A stretch of DNA of 64,000 bases from Allium sativum (lineage: Eukaryota; Streptophyta; Magnoliopsida; Asparagales; Amaryllidaceae): the NCBI GenBank assembly GCA_030737875.1, contig CM060915.1, positions 635,006,786 through 635,070,785 of the forward strand, in the 5' to 3' direction. The notes beneath the pieces are model-generated. The model did not search any database and was not told the origin of the DNA. It worked only from the letters and a program-made list of their open reading frames with translations. Below, one piece after another: positions 1-11,098 of this stretch (positions are counted from its first letter, which is position 1; each line of letters opens with the position of its first letter). The position numbers and the translations under genes were made by a program.

Positions 1-1262
1 TTATTTTTAAATGCTGAATTAGAGGAAGAAATTTGTATGCACCAACCTGAAGGCTTTGTAGTTCCTGGTCAAGAACATAAAGTTTGCAAATTAGATAAAT
101 TGTTATATGGTTTAAAACAAGCCCCTTAGCAATGGCATGAAAAATTTGATAACTTAATAATCTCAAATGTTTTAAGAGTTAATGAAAGTGACAAATGCAT
201 TTACTATAAATCAGAAAATGACATTTGCACTATTATACGTTTGTACGTGAATGATTTACTTATTTTGGATCAAACATTCATGCCATAAACACAATCAAAT
301 ATTAATTAAGTGCCAATTTTGATATGAAAAATCTAGGTGAGGTGAGTGTAATCCTTGGTATTAAAATCACTAGGTCAGAGAAGGGACTTTCTTCGGATAA
401 TCTCATTACATTAAGAAGACACTAAAGAAATACTATTACTTTACAGTAAACCTTCATGTATACCATATGATTCCGGTGCAAAGTTATTTAAAAACACCGG
501 TGAATGTGTAAGGCAGTCAGATTATGCGAGCATCATTAGTAGCCTTCAGTATGCCACTGATTGTACTAGACCCGACACTGCCGATGTCATGGGATTATTT
601 TTGCAGGTTTATCAATAGACCTAGTATAGAGCATTAGCATGCTATTGAGTGGATCATGAGATACCTAAAATAAATCATGAACCTCGGTTTACATTATGAA
701 AAGTTTCCAGCTATTCTTGAAGATTATTTCGATGCAGACTGGAATGCTTTATATGATGAATCAAAAGGTACCAATGGCTATATACATTTAGCATTACTAG
801 AGGAGTTGTTTCTTGAAAAAAATCCAGGAAACATACTATTTTAACTCAGTCTACTATAAAGACTGATATAATAGCACTAGCCATAACTATTAAAGAAGCA
901 GAGAATTAAAGAAACCTGCTAGTTGAGATCCCCCTATAGGAAAAACCGACACCAGTGGTGTAATCTATTGTGATATTTCCGCGGCTATTGCAAGAAGTAC
1001 ATAACCTTTATTACAATGTTAGAAGACGACAGTCGTAAGCACAATACTGTAAGAGGACATCACATATGTAGTGATGACAATATGACTGCTATTGAAAAAG
1101 GGACAAAACCGATATTACAACGGTAAGAAATGATAGTCGTATGCACAGTATTGTTAGAGAACATCACATATGAAATGATGATAATTTAGCAGATCCTTTG
1201 ATGAAAAACTGACCAGAAAGAAAGTTTTTAATGATCCAAAAAGAATGAGACTATTGTCCTGA
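1..1262 (+). pseudogene. Ty1/copia pol remnant (RT to RNase H)
   Basis: Decayed 3' part of a copia polyprotein, entering from outside the window. Frame 1 reads the palm of reverse transcriptase, including [12 protein letters not shown], a premature TAG, and then RLYVNDLLIL in place of the usual YVDD active-site box, so one catalytic aspartate is Asn. Further on, SLQYATDCTRPD and the terminal NLADPLMKN match the usual RNase H end of copia pol. Many stops and frameshifts separate these blocks. Near 1017-1190 a stretch resembling the last RNase H helix appears twice in diverged form, which suggests a small internal duplication. The element is dead. The family assignment rests on several motifs in the correct order. 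Confidence 0.85.
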
Positions 1263-1800
1263 GATTGAGGAATCACACATAATGGTAACCCGACCTAAAT
1301 GACTGGAGATCCCAAGAACTAGGTTCAATGGGTAAAAATAAGTTGTGTTGTGATCATAAATGAACATGCTAAATTAATATATTAAAAAGCATGTAATTCT
1401 GAAGAGATTAGAGGATGAGTTAATAAAAACTCTTAATGAGATCTATACTTTATTTGGAGTGGAGTACCGACCTTTAGGATTACTCTTGATAGACTTATCT
1501 ATGTGAATGTGGAAATGTGGCCATTTTCTATGGAGTTTTGGGCAAGATTCCTAAAGCATTCACTAAACTGGGATAGACGTGCATGGCCATTAACGCACGG
1601 GCTTATTTGATTGCACTATAGAAAAGGTTGTGTGTTGTCTGATGTCAAGAATAGAGTTCAAGATCATGTGTCACTCTAGTAAAAACTGAATCTTATTCAC
1701 TATGCAAAGGTTCAAGTCGGATGACACCTTTGTTTATGCACAATCTTATATTTTTTAGAAACTGCTCGAAAAATATTTAAAAAAAAATCAAGTGGGGGAT
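1263..1800 (+). other. copia 3' untranslated region and polypurine tract
   Basis: Non-coding stretch between the end of copia pol and the LTR. It ends in the purine run CAAGTGGGGGA (1789-1799), directly before the LTR, which is the position and composition expected of the plus-strand primer. No other gene-like feature is visible. Confidence 0.7.
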
Positions 1801-2492
1801 TATTGGAAATATTTTATATATGTAATGAATTTATTTAAAAATTAATTGCAAGTTACTAAAAATTTATTATTGAGCAATTAATACAATAATAAAGCCATTG
1901 AAAGTTATAATGGTAATATATATACATATATGTAAATATATTAATGAGCCATTATTATGATTGAACAGTCACAGTTATATATGTATGTGACTTTTTTTCA
2001 AGCTGTTACAAAGAGAAAAGAAATGGTATTTAAATATTGCAATAAATGATAATCAATTAAGATTTATTATCATCTCTTCTGAAACATGCAAATTTACATG
2101 TTAAAATTCGCAATCTTTTGAACGTTTCTCTTATTTAATAATGATATTCATTACGGTCCAGTTTTTCTCCTGCAAACCTAGCAAATGCTACTCTTTTCTT
2201 TTTGTCTATATAAGGAATATGATAGACAAAGCATAATATACATAACAAACTCTCTTCAAAAACTCTTATCTTCATTGATTTATCTTTTACAATACAAAAA
2301 GAGCAGTATAATTTTAATTTGAGTGCAAATTAGGCTCAATTCGTTGTGCAAGTGAATTAGGATTACAAAAGAGGCTGTTTTATCCTAGAGGCGGCGACGA
2401 AAGGTACGAACTGTTTTGCACCATTGAGCAAATCGTCCAAACATCTTCAAGAGGGCAACTTTGTACGTGACTCAGCCACTAGTTTTCCAACA
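1801..2492 (+). repeat. copia 3' LTR
   Basis: About 692 bp bounded by the short inverted ends TTGGAAA and TTTCCAA, the pattern of many plant copia LTRs. It starts TATTGG where TGTTGG is usual and ends CCAACA. A TATA-like stretch (TCTATATAAGG, about 2207) sits in the second half, where the promoter is expected. The matching 5' LTR lies outside the window, so divergence cannot be measured. Confidence 0.75.
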
Positions 2493-2971
2493 ATGTAACA
2501 CATGGTTATTTGCAATGTTTTGTAAAACCGTGCACGTATGAAATCTAATTATAATCAATGTATTAACGTATGAAATTAAGTATTTGGCAAGAAACTATAA
2601 AAATGTTTCCAAAATCCAAGTGTATAAATACGATCAAATTCAACGCAATATTGCAAACAATAACAGGAAAATTTCAAACATTGCTAGCTAGGATATAAAA
2701 ATATATTTATGCATGTGGTTTCTTTTAATGGAATCAGTTATCTAGTTCTACAATGTATTAACAGAAAATATCTACAATTCAACACAAAAAGGTCTTAGGG
2801 ATAACTCAATAAAAATTATCCAATACACTAGTAAGTAAGCATCCAATATTTTAATCACACCAGATACATGTAAATCACAAATTTTCTTGAAAATGCTTCT
2901 CTGTAAGAAAGTTTAAAAAAATTCTTTTAATAAATGGGATATGAAATGCATTTAGTTTACTTTCTACCTTG
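2493..2971. other. AT-rich flank, nothing recognised
   Basis: About 480 bp of AT-rich DNA between the copia LTR and the insertion site of element A. I see no coding frame or repeat here. Confidence 0.6.
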
Positions 2972-2976
2972 GTTAT
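2972..2976. repeat. target site duplication of element A, left
   Basis: GTTAT directly before the LTR, matched exactly by GTTAT at 14075-14079 after the other LTR. Five bases is the usual staggered cut of Ty3/gypsy integrase. Confidence 0.9.
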
Positions 2977-5951
2977 TGTAACACCCCACGTCCATTAATG
3001 TCACTCACAAAGGGAATGCATTAACTTCCATGGAGGTTTTAAGTGAATATAGAACAGTAAAATTACAACAAGACAGATATAAAATAGTACTTGGAAATTC
3101 AAAAACTTTATTTCATTGTAGCAGAAGCCAAAACATGTTTGATTACATCATAACACCATATTCAATGTCAAGTACAATATCTATCTTGATAAAACAAGTA
3201 CATAATCCCATTACATGAATAGCCATTAAAAAGAAAGATAACAAGCTGGACTTTACTTCAGCAGTCCAAGCTTTCCAGAAGATAAGCGATCCAACTAGAC
3301 TCCACTAGGACTTGGCCCAACCTGCGGGCCTGAAGGGAGAAAAAGGATGGAAAAGATGGGGGTCAGACATAAAGTCTGGTGAATATGATAATTCTACAAT
3401 ACTATTACCAAAATAACTGGACTAAGGTATAAGCTGGAAAACAAGAAAATGTCTATGAAGAGCAGATTAAGGACATAGACAATCGCTAAAGGCAACGTTA
3501 TAGGCGCTCCTAAATACTAAAGGATAAACACTATACTGCACCACACCAGTCACCCTAAAGATTCATCCCACTTAGCTTCACTTAGAAACTTTCCCAATGG
3601 CTTTACGTACCCCTAGCTGACTACATAGGTGCCGCCTGCCCCTATCTCCACTAGGTGTACCCTACTTCCCATTATTCGATCGGCTCCCTAACTCGTAGAT
3701 ACCCGTGCTGGCCCCACAGTGGGGTGTATCACTCCCCTAAAGTGGCAACCTGATACAACGGACATGCACGGCTTATACCTACACGATGCAACAACGTCTT
3801 ACCTACCAGCCCGGGTCCACACACGCATATGAAACCCGTTGGACTTGCGTTGCCACCGCTCCCTGTTTTGGCCTCTTATAGTCAAACCCAGTATGCGTGT
3901 CCCGTCCTCGACTTGGGTCGAGCCCACAAAGATACGTTTTGGGATACTGGTTGAAATGGGCCCCCACTATTTACCACAAGCATTCCACCTAAGCTTGTCC
4001 CCATTAGTCCATCCCACTTAACCCACTTAGTCATGTTCATTTACATGTGTGTTTGGTTAAGTCTAATCGTATTTCAAATGCCTCTAAAGGCAACCACCAG
4101 ATTCCTCATGCCACCCAAGGCACCTACTTAACCCCCATGTCCCACCTTACATGATTATCTGGTTAAGTATTTCTTAGTTCATTAAGGCCATAACCTCATA
4201 AAGACCTCTCATATTAGACTGGCATTTATGGCAGCTGGATTTGCCGGGCGGGTCCGGGCAGTCTTACACCATAAAAGAGTCTAACCTCGTGTCTTTACAA
4301 CTATTATGCTTTAGTTTGGGCCTAGGACCTCTCACATTGGGCCGACATTTGTGACTACTGGATTTGCCGGGCGGGTCCGGGCAGGTTTACATCACAAACG
4401 GGTCCAACCTCGTGTCCTAAGCATTGATTATTAATAATAATCCACTTTCCCCCAATTTTAATAATTCCCTACTTGAATTATTAATTACTTCCAATTTTTA
4501 ACAATGTCCATAATTGACTCAATTATGGACATTCATTCATGGTATGCAACATCTTACAAAATTGCACCCAATTTATTAATTCCTAATATTACCCCTACCC
4601 CACGTTTGAACGTTTATTCGCAAAATATATGTTAGACTCGAATAGCCTAACTCATAGCATAAAAGAGATTATCATAATAACAACATGTATATGTGACCAA
4701 ATGAATCATAATAAGGGGTGAAACTTGCATATGTCCAACTTGCATAGATTATACATGTCATGGATCTAAAGGTGTCAACTTGTTCAAAATTCACCTAATA
4801 TGATCTCAATCAATTTTCATAAACTTACATATGAACATGTGTGAATCAACATCATCTAATTTTTTAACAACATGGTTTTATATGGGTACACCTAACTCAA
4901 TAGGCAAATTCCCATAATCAAGTTTTATTTAATTATAGTTTCAAGTTTATGGGTACACCTAACCTAATAGGCAAATTCCCATAAACAAGATCCATTTAAA
5001 TTAAGAAAAAAAAACATAACTTTAAGCATGATCCAACAACATGATTTTTCAACATAATATAGCATGATTTATAACATGGCATAGTATGATAGTATAACAT
5101 AGCTTGACATGATTCTCAACATAGCACGACATAGCATAAGAGAATTTACAACATAGCATGACATAGCATATATAATTTACATCATACGACAACATAATAA
5201 CATAATAAGAGATCCACAATATATAGAATTTACAATTACAAATCACATCACTTTCTTGTGATCCATTCATAACTGAGTCAAATTAGTTTGTAATAGTCTT
5301 GTGAGAATCATCATACTCACCAACAAAAGAAAAGAATTAGAGAAAGAGAGATCTTTTGATTTGATTTGTGTAGATTTAGTTGTAGATGATTAGGCTTCCT
5401 CTTCTTAGTTTGTGACGGCTATGCTGAACTCCATGGCAGCAGCATGACGGTAACTTCTCTAATTTTACAAGTGATTAAGGTATAGGGTCTACCCACTTAT
5501 TTATAGATTTTAGAATTCATTTAGGCCATTAGATTTAACCTAGAAATAACCGCAGCCGTTCAGACAAGATGGGGTTTATCTTGTTGACTCAACAATGAGT
5601 CAGAAGTGACTCAGCAAACACTCAGCATATTAATAAACTTCTATTCATGTCATAAATATATATATATTTTCTACAATGTACATATTAGATACATCCCCCT
5701 TTACTTATTATTGTTTTTATATACATATTAGATACATCCCCTCTCTCACACACTTATTAATATTTTTATATTCATATTAGATACATCCCCTCTCTTACAT
5801 ACTTATTAATATTTTTACATTCATATTAGATACATCCCCTCTCTTACACACTTATTAATATTTTTATATTCATATTAGATACATCCCCTCTCTTACACAC
5901 TTATTAATATTTTAGCAACTTTAGTGTTAATAGAAAATTCGGGGTGTTACA
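2977..5951 (-). repeat. Element A 3' LTR (left copy)
   Basis: 2975-bp LTR. On the plus strand it runs from TGTAACACCCCACG to GGGGTGTTACA, with TG...CA ends. It contains a GC-rich direct repeat with CCGGGCGGGTCCGGGCAG (about 4198-4300 and 4318-4420), an interval rich in CATAGCATG-type words (5040-5200) and a 49-bp tandem array (5680-5925). Small frames inside (for example 3030 and 3839) occur again in the other LTR, look non-coding and are not annotated. Confidence 0.95.
5680..5925. repeat. 49-bp tandem array in element A LTR
   Basis: The word ATTAGATACATCCCC recurs at 5684, 5727, 5776, 5825 and 5874, giving spacings of 43, 49, 49 and 49 bp. Units carry CTCTCTTACACACTTATTAA. The array is near the LTR start in element orientation. 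The same five-unit array is in the other LTR (about 13803-14035), so it predates this insertion. Confidence 0.9.
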
Positions 5952-5965
5952 TTCTCCCCTCCTTT
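5952..5965 (-). other. Element A polypurine tract
   Basis: On the minus strand GGAGGGGAGAA lies immediately before the TG of the 3' LTR, the standard position of the plus-strand primer. A near-identical tract (GTGGGGAGAA) precedes the 3' LTR of element C. Confidence 0.9.
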
Positions 5966-6525
5966 TAGGATTTCGTCCCCGAAATCTTCAAGTCTGGAAG
6001 AATGTATATCCTACCATCCAAACGTCCATCTACTCATCCATCATACACAGGCATCCATTGTCCTTAAAAGACTTCTAATGCTTTATGATCATATGCAAGT
6101 GTGTGTACATGTCCTTACCTAATGCGAAATCAGGCGGTCTACTGATTCAGTTGACCTCCTTAATGCAAATTATGTAAGTGTCATGAATCCATTATGTATG
6201 CAAAAGATCCTAATTGCTTACATACTACTTCTATATGCGTGCACACCCATTCAACCGAATGCAGCATCCATATGATGGTACAACCATTATACATCCATTA
6301 TACTAAATACATCCATATATATGCAATATGCAATATGAAGTGACTGAGCCGATCTAGTGCCTAAAGTGTGTGTATATATGCATCCACGAGCAACCACTAG
6401 CAAACACTTGCATCCATTTTGCATCCATCATACATAACATGTCTCAAACACATGTTTCAACCATAGGATTATCCTAACTAAAGGTCAAAGATACTAATGA
6501 GAGGACATACTAAAGATAAGATAAG
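5966..6525 (-). other. Element A 3' untranslated region with stem-loop
   Basis: 560 bp between the gag-pol stop and the polypurine tract. It holds a stem-loop around 6136-6156 (CTACTGATTCAGTTGAC on the plus strand) that recurs in element C at the equivalent place. Next to the tract is ATTTCGGGGACGAAAT (minus strand), also conserved in C. No other reading frame is supported. Confidence 0.7.
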
Positions 6526-9500
6526 CTAAGCGATAAAGGAGAAATTAAAAGACATACCCTCAAAAAGAAAAGGGTACAACGAACGCATCTTCTCTTCTGT
6601 CTCCCAAGTTGCGTTGCTCTCATCATCTCCCCATTGCACTTTAACTAGTCTGACCTCTCGATTCCTCAACTTTTTGATCTCCGACCCAAGAATGCATGTA
6701 GGAGCTCGTCTAATTGTTGCATCACGCTCTATTTCCACCTCTTTAAGCAAGCTCGGCTCTACCACCTCTGCGGTCTTGTGCAAACACTTCCTCAAATGTG
6801 ATACATGGAATACGTCGTGTACTCCACTAAGTTTCTCAGGCAACTCCACCCTATATGCCATCTTCCCAATCCTGTCTTTTACAGGAAACGGCCCTACAAA
6901 CCTTGGTGCTAATTTCCCCACGGACCCAAAGCGAACAACATTCTGTAACGGAGATACTTTGATAAAAACCATGTCCCCAATGTCAAACTCAAGATCTGTC
7001 CTCCTCTTATCAGCATACGATTTTTGCCTATCTTGTGCTGCTTTCATCCTCCTTCGAATCAACTCAATCTTCTCCGAGGTTTCCCTAACCATATCGGGCC
7101 CAAGTAGGATTTTATCGGTAGATTCCCACCAACATGTAGGCGAACGGCAAGGCCTTCCATATAGAGCTTCGAAAGGTGCCATGCCAATACTAGACTGAAA
7201 GATATTATTATATGCGAATTCTACTAACGGAAGGTGCTCTTCCCATGTACCCCCAAAGTCTAGGATACAAAGCCTTAAAAGATCCTCTAGAATGCGATTC
7301 ACCCTCTCGGTCTGGCCGTCTGTCTGAGGATGATATGCGGTGCTCAAACATAGCTGAGTCCCTACCACCTCTTGTAAACTCTTCCAAAATTCGCTAGTAA
7401 AGATGGGGTCACGGTCGCTTACTATACTAGAAGGAATACCGTGCAAACGAACTATCTCCTTAATGTATACAGAAGCCAACCACGGAGCAGTTCTCTTACT
7501 TTTCACGGGAATAAAATGGGCGCTTTTAGTCAGTCTATCTACTATAACCCAAATCCCCGTGTTACCCTTCCTTGATCTTGGTAATCCATCCACAAAATCC
7601 ATTGAGATGCTTTCCCATTTCCATAGTGGAACTTCTAATGGGTGAAGCAACCCACCGGGTTTCTTTTGTTCTGCTTTAACTCGTTGGCACACCAAGCATC
7701 TAGCGACGTACTCGGCCACATCCTTTTTCATACCGGCCCAAAAGAAAACCCGCTTCATATCTTTGTACATCGTATCCCCGCCGGGATGAATGGTCATTTT
7801 TGAGCGATGAGCATCATCAAGAATGGCCTTCCTTAAGTCTTCGTCTTGTGGTACACAAAGTCTATTATCCATTCGTAACCAACCCTTATCGTCTAGGGTA
7901 TACCTACGAAGATGGCTTGACGACTCCCCCCCTTTGAGCTTTTCTACTATCTCAACCAACTGTGGGTCGTCTCGCTGTGCCTCACCAACCCGTCCTAGAA
8001 GTGTAGGTCTAACCTCCAAGGATGCTAACAGACCGGGTACTAAGTCAACGGAGGGTCTAAAGTCAAACATAGAGATGAATTCTAAGCTTTGTTGTTCAAC
8101 AAACAACGGACTCAAGGACAACCTTTTCCTACTTAAGGCGTCTGCCACCACGTTACCCTTGCCTGGGGTATATGCTATTTCAAAATCGTAGGAGGCTAAG
8201 AATTCCATCCATCGTTGCTGCCTTAAATTCAAATCCTTCTGAGAGAATAAGTATTTTAATGATTTGTGGTCAGTGAACAGTTCGAATTTCTCACCAAGAA
8301 GATAGTGACGCCAAGACTTAAGCGCGAAAACAATTGCGGCTAGCTCTAAGTCATGCGTGGGGTAATTCTTTTCATGAACCCTCAACTGCCTTCCACCATA
8401 GGCTATTACTCTTCCCTCTTGCATGAGGACCACGCCAAGTCCCGTCCCACAAGCATCGGTATAGATGGTAAACGGTTTATTCCCGTCTGGCAGCACTAAG
8501 ACTGGGGCTGATGTTAAGGCTCTCTTTAAACGTTGGAACGCATCATCGCAATCTTTGTCCCACGTAAAAACCAGGTTCTTCTTCGTTAACCGTGTTAATG
8601 GAGCTGATATTTTTGCGAAGTCTTTGATAAACTTCCTATAATAGCCAGCCAACCCCAAGAAACTTCTTACTTCGGTTGCATTTTTAGGGACCTTCCAATC
8701 TTGGATGGCCACCACCTTTGCGGGATCCACTGCTATCCCTTCTTTGGAAACCACGTGCCCTAAGAACCGTACTTCCTTCCTCCAGAAGTGACACTTAGAA
8801 ATTTTTGCCTTAAGGTTATGCGCTCGAAGGGTTTCCAACACTTCCCTAAGATGTAGGGAGTGCTCTTCTTTATTCTTAGAAAAGACTAAGATGTCATCCA
8901 CAAAGACTACCACGAATTTGTTAAGGTATTCCCTAAACACCCTACTCATCAAATCAACAAAATATGCAGGGGCGTTTGTCAAACCAAAGGGCATCACTAG
9001 CCATTCATAGAATCCGTCAGGAGTCCTAAAAGCAGTCTTATCTATACTATCCTCAGCCACTCTCAGTTGATGAAAGCCAGTGGCTAAGTCCAACTGCGAA
9101 AACACTGAGGCGCCAACTAACTGATCAAAGAGATCGTCAATCCTCGGCAGTGGGTGTCGGTTCTTTTTAGTAAGCTTGTTTAGTTCTCTATAGTCCATAC
9201 AAAGTCTAAGAGACCCATCCGCCTTTGTGGCAAAAACTACTGGAGCACCCCACTCCGATATACTACGTCTTATGAACCCCTTCTCAAGCAACTCCTTTAC
9301 TTGCTTATTGAGTTCCCTCCTTTCACGAGGAGCCATGTGGCGCACTGGCAAAGATACGGGTTTAGCATTATCCACAAGATAAATTCGAAAGTCTATCTCC
9401 CGCTTTGGAGGTAAGCCCTTCACCTCCTCAAACACATCCGGATATTCCCGGACCACTTCTACCGATCGCAGGTTCTCTACAGACGCGTCAAGCGATTCAA

Positions 9501-10884
9501 GATAACTTAGCATAACGGAATTAATGGGATTACAAAAGATGTCGAGAGCATCACCAAGGCGAGTCACAAGCCTAACTACTCTCCTTTCACAATCAAGAAT
9601 GGCCCTATTTCTAGACAACCAATCCATTCCTAAAATTAGCCCATAGCCCGTGAAGCCCAATACATAAGCATCACATCTAAATTCAACGCTAAGTATAGAG
9701 ATTTTCAAATCCAAACATATCATGGTCAAATGAGCCGAACCCCCAATTGGATTTGAAACGACCAAGGGATCCTCTACTAAACTGGTGTTCAAGTGCAGTG
9801 ATTCAACTAATGATGCAGAGATAAACGAATGAGATGCGCCAGAATCGAATAAGGTACGGACAGGATGATCAAACAGAAAAACTAAGCTTTCAACAGAAAT
9901 TGTTCTACCTCTTTCTTGCAGCGGTGGGGCCGCAATAGCCTGAACTTGCCCCCTTGCCTGCCCTGGTGCCATAAGAGCCTGCACCTGTCCTCCCGAGGTA
10001 GACCCTGCCCTCTGCCCCTTCTTTGGACAGTCCTTCACTAAATGTCCCGCATCTCCACAATGAAAACAACCAGTCTTCTTTTTCTTTCTACAATCTTTGC
10101 TGAGATGGCCAGGCGTCCCACAATTGAAGCATTTCTTCTTCCCTTTGCCATTATTGTTTTTACCACCCTTCTTATTTTGCTGTTGGGGTTTCTTCTGATC
10201 CCCTTTCTTTTCAACTGCCTTATCCTCATGCATAAGTGCCATTTCTACTAGCTTTTCAAAGGTGGCTCCCATAGGGATGTGGGTCATAGCCAACCCTTGC
10301 AACGGTTCATTCAAGCCTCTAACGAACCTCAAAGCTTTCTTCTCTGGCGTGTTCACCAACTCCAAGCCAAACCTTGCTAACTGATTAAATTTATTGACAT
10401 ATTCCTTTACTGATGAGCTCCCTTGCTTTAGTGCCAGGAATTTTTCCATATTTAAGTTCTCCTCTGCCCTTGAAAGAAACTTTGCCTCAAACCTTCGTCT
10501 GAAATCCGCCCATGAATCAACTGGACGTTCCCCGTTAGTGACCTCCCACCAAAACGAGGCCTCTCCCTTCATTAACCAAGCAGCTAAACGGACTTTCCTC
10601 CCATCTTCCACTTCAAAGATATCCAACAATTTCTCAGTCTCCTTAAGCCAATCTCTGGCCTCCACAAACGTCTCAGTCCCTTGAAAAGTTTTTCCTCCCA
10701 TAGCCTTGAATTCCTTGCACGTCTTTGCAAAAGTGTCAACACGAGGAGGAGGAGGAGGAGGAATGGGTGCAACTAGGGGTGGAGGAGTATCCGCTGGGCC
10801 TGCAGTGGTGGCCCTAGCCTCCAAGTATCTCCTAAACCACCCTGGAATCGTCACACCTTCTGGGAGATTAAGATCTTCAGCCAT
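6526..10884 (-). CDS. gag-pol: Element A gag-pol polyprotein with chromodomain, intact
   Basis: Single uninterrupted frame of about 1452 residues that supplies the capsid and enzymes for replication and integration of element A. Order, with rough residue positions: retrotransposon gag (50-200), two CCHC zinc knuckles, [14 protein letters not shown] and [14 protein letters not shown] (about 249-283), aspartic protease LFDSGASHS (about 345), reverse transcriptase (548-720) with FVDD active site (about 660), RNase H (800-910) with YTDACG and HDLELAA, integrase with a zinc-binding H/C region (1034-1066) and the D,D,E core (about 1096, 1153, 1187), then a chromodomain ([18 protein letters not shown], about 1413-1430). 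The frame is open back to 11022, but I choose the ATG at 10884 because [10 protein letters not shown] matches the start of element C's gag. The upstream codons are low-complexity leader. No catalytic motif appears broken. Confidence 0.95.
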   Translation of the reverse strand: MAEDLNLPEGVTIPGWFRRYLEARATTAGPADTPPPLVAPIPPPPPPRVDTFAKTCKEFKAMGGKTFQGTETFVEARDWLKETEKLLDIFEVEDGRKVRLAAWLMKGEASFWWEVTNGERPVDSWADFRRRFEAKFLSRAEENLNMEKFLALKQGSSSVKEYVNKFNQLARFGLELVNTPEKKALRFVRGLNEPLQGLAMTHIPMGATFEKLVEMALMHEDKAVEKKGDQKKPQQQNKKGGKNNNGKGKKKCFNCGTPGHLSKDCRKKKKTGCFHCGDAGHLVKDCPKKGQRAGSTSGGQVQALMAPGQARGQVQAIAAPPLQERGRTISVESLVFLFDHPVRTLFDSGASHSFISASLVESLHLNTSLVEDPLVVSNPIGGSAHLTMICLDLKISILSVEFRCDAYVLGFTGYGLILGMDWLSRNRAILDCERRVVRLVTRLGDALDIFCNPINSVMLSYLESLDASVENLRSVEVVREYPDVFEEVKGLPPKREIDFRIYLVDNAKPVSLPVRHMAPRERRELNKQVKELLEKGFIRRSISEWGAPVVFATKADGSLRLCMDYRELNKLTKKNRHPLPRIDDLFDQLVGASVFSQLDLATGFHQLRVAEDSIDKTAFRTPDGFYEWLVMPFGLTNAPAYFVDLMSRVFREYLNKFVVVFVDDILVFSKNKEEHSLHLREVLETLRAHNLKAKISKCHFWRKEVRFLGHVVSKEGIAVDPAKVVAIQDWKVPKNATEVRSFLGLAGYYRKFIKDFAKISAPLTRLTKKNLVFTWDKDCDDAFQRLKRALTSAPVLVLPDGNKPFTIYTDACGTGLGVVLMQEGRVIAYGGRQLRVHEKNYPTHDLELAAIVFALKSWRHYLLGEKFELFTDHKSLKYLFSQKDLNLRQQRWMEFLASYDFEIAYTPGKGNVVADALSRKRLSLSPLFVEQQSLEFISMFDFRPSVDLVPGLLASLEVRPTLLGRVGEAQRDDPQLVEIVEKLKGGESSSHLRRYTLDDKGWLRMDNRLCVPQDEDLRKAILDDAHRSKMTIHPGGDTMYKDMKRVFFWAGMKKDVAEYVARCLVCQRVKAEQKKPGGLLHPLEVPLWKWESISMDFVDGLPRSRKGNTGIWVIVDRLTKSAHFIPVKSKRTAPWLASVYIKEIVRLHGIPSSIVSDRDPIFTSEFWKSLQEVVGTQLCLSTAYHPQTDGQTERVNRILEDLLRLCILDFGGTWEEHLPLVEFAYNNIFQSSIGMAPFEALYGRPCRSPTCWWESTDKILLGPDMVRETSEKIELIRRRMKAAQDRQKSYADKRRTDLEFDIGDMVFIKVSPLQNVVRFGSVGKLAPRFVGPFPVKDRIGKMAYRVELPEKLSGVHDVFHVSHLRKCLHKTAEVVEPSLLKEVEIERDATIRRAPTCILGSEIKKLRNREVRLVKVQWGDDESNATWETEEKMRSLYPFLFEGMSFNFSFIA

Positions 10885-11084
10885 GCTGAAACGAAAAAGG
10901 AAAGATTCAAAATGGAGAATTCGAAAGATAAAGATAAGGATGTGGCTATTTGGGATTATGTTTTTCATAAAAACTCTCTTTAAATAACATGTTTTTTTTT
11001 TTTTTGAAAGCACTTCTTCCAAAAATACTTTAGAAAAAAAAATATTTTTCTAAAATTTTTTTTTATCTGTTCTGGTAACCTTAT
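10885..11084 (-). other. Element A 5' leader
   Basis: 200 bp between the primer site and the gag ATG. On the plus strand it carries long T and A runs (10991-11065). It is open in the gag frame but shows no protein similarity I recognise, so it is read as untranslated leader. Confidence 0.6.
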
Positions 11085-11096
11085 GCTCTGATACCA
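11085..11096 (-). other. Element A primer binding site (tRNA-iMet)
   Basis: The minus strand reads TGGTATCAGAGC, complementary to the 3' end of plant initiator-methionine tRNA, two bases inside the 5' LTR. This is the usual primer of plant chromoviruses. Confidence 0.93.
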
Positions 11097-11098
11097 CG

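Noticed and set aside
3030..5270. Short frames inside element A LTR, repeated at 11152-13393
   Set aside because: They recur only because the LTRs are copies; one frame loses similarity at ordinary substitutions and none has a protein motif.
5680..5925. CRISPR-like array in LTR A
   Set aside because: The whole 49-bp unit is repeated with no unique spacers, and the context is a plant LTR.
6614..8191. Plus-strand frames of 61-194 codons opposite element A pol
   Set aside because: They are antisense shadows of a conserved coding region and show no motif of their own.
10885..11022. Upstream extension of element A gag-pol to an ATG at 11022
   Set aside because: The extra 46 residues are Lys- and Phe-rich leader translated from A/T runs. 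Element C's gag starts at the ATG equivalent to 10884.
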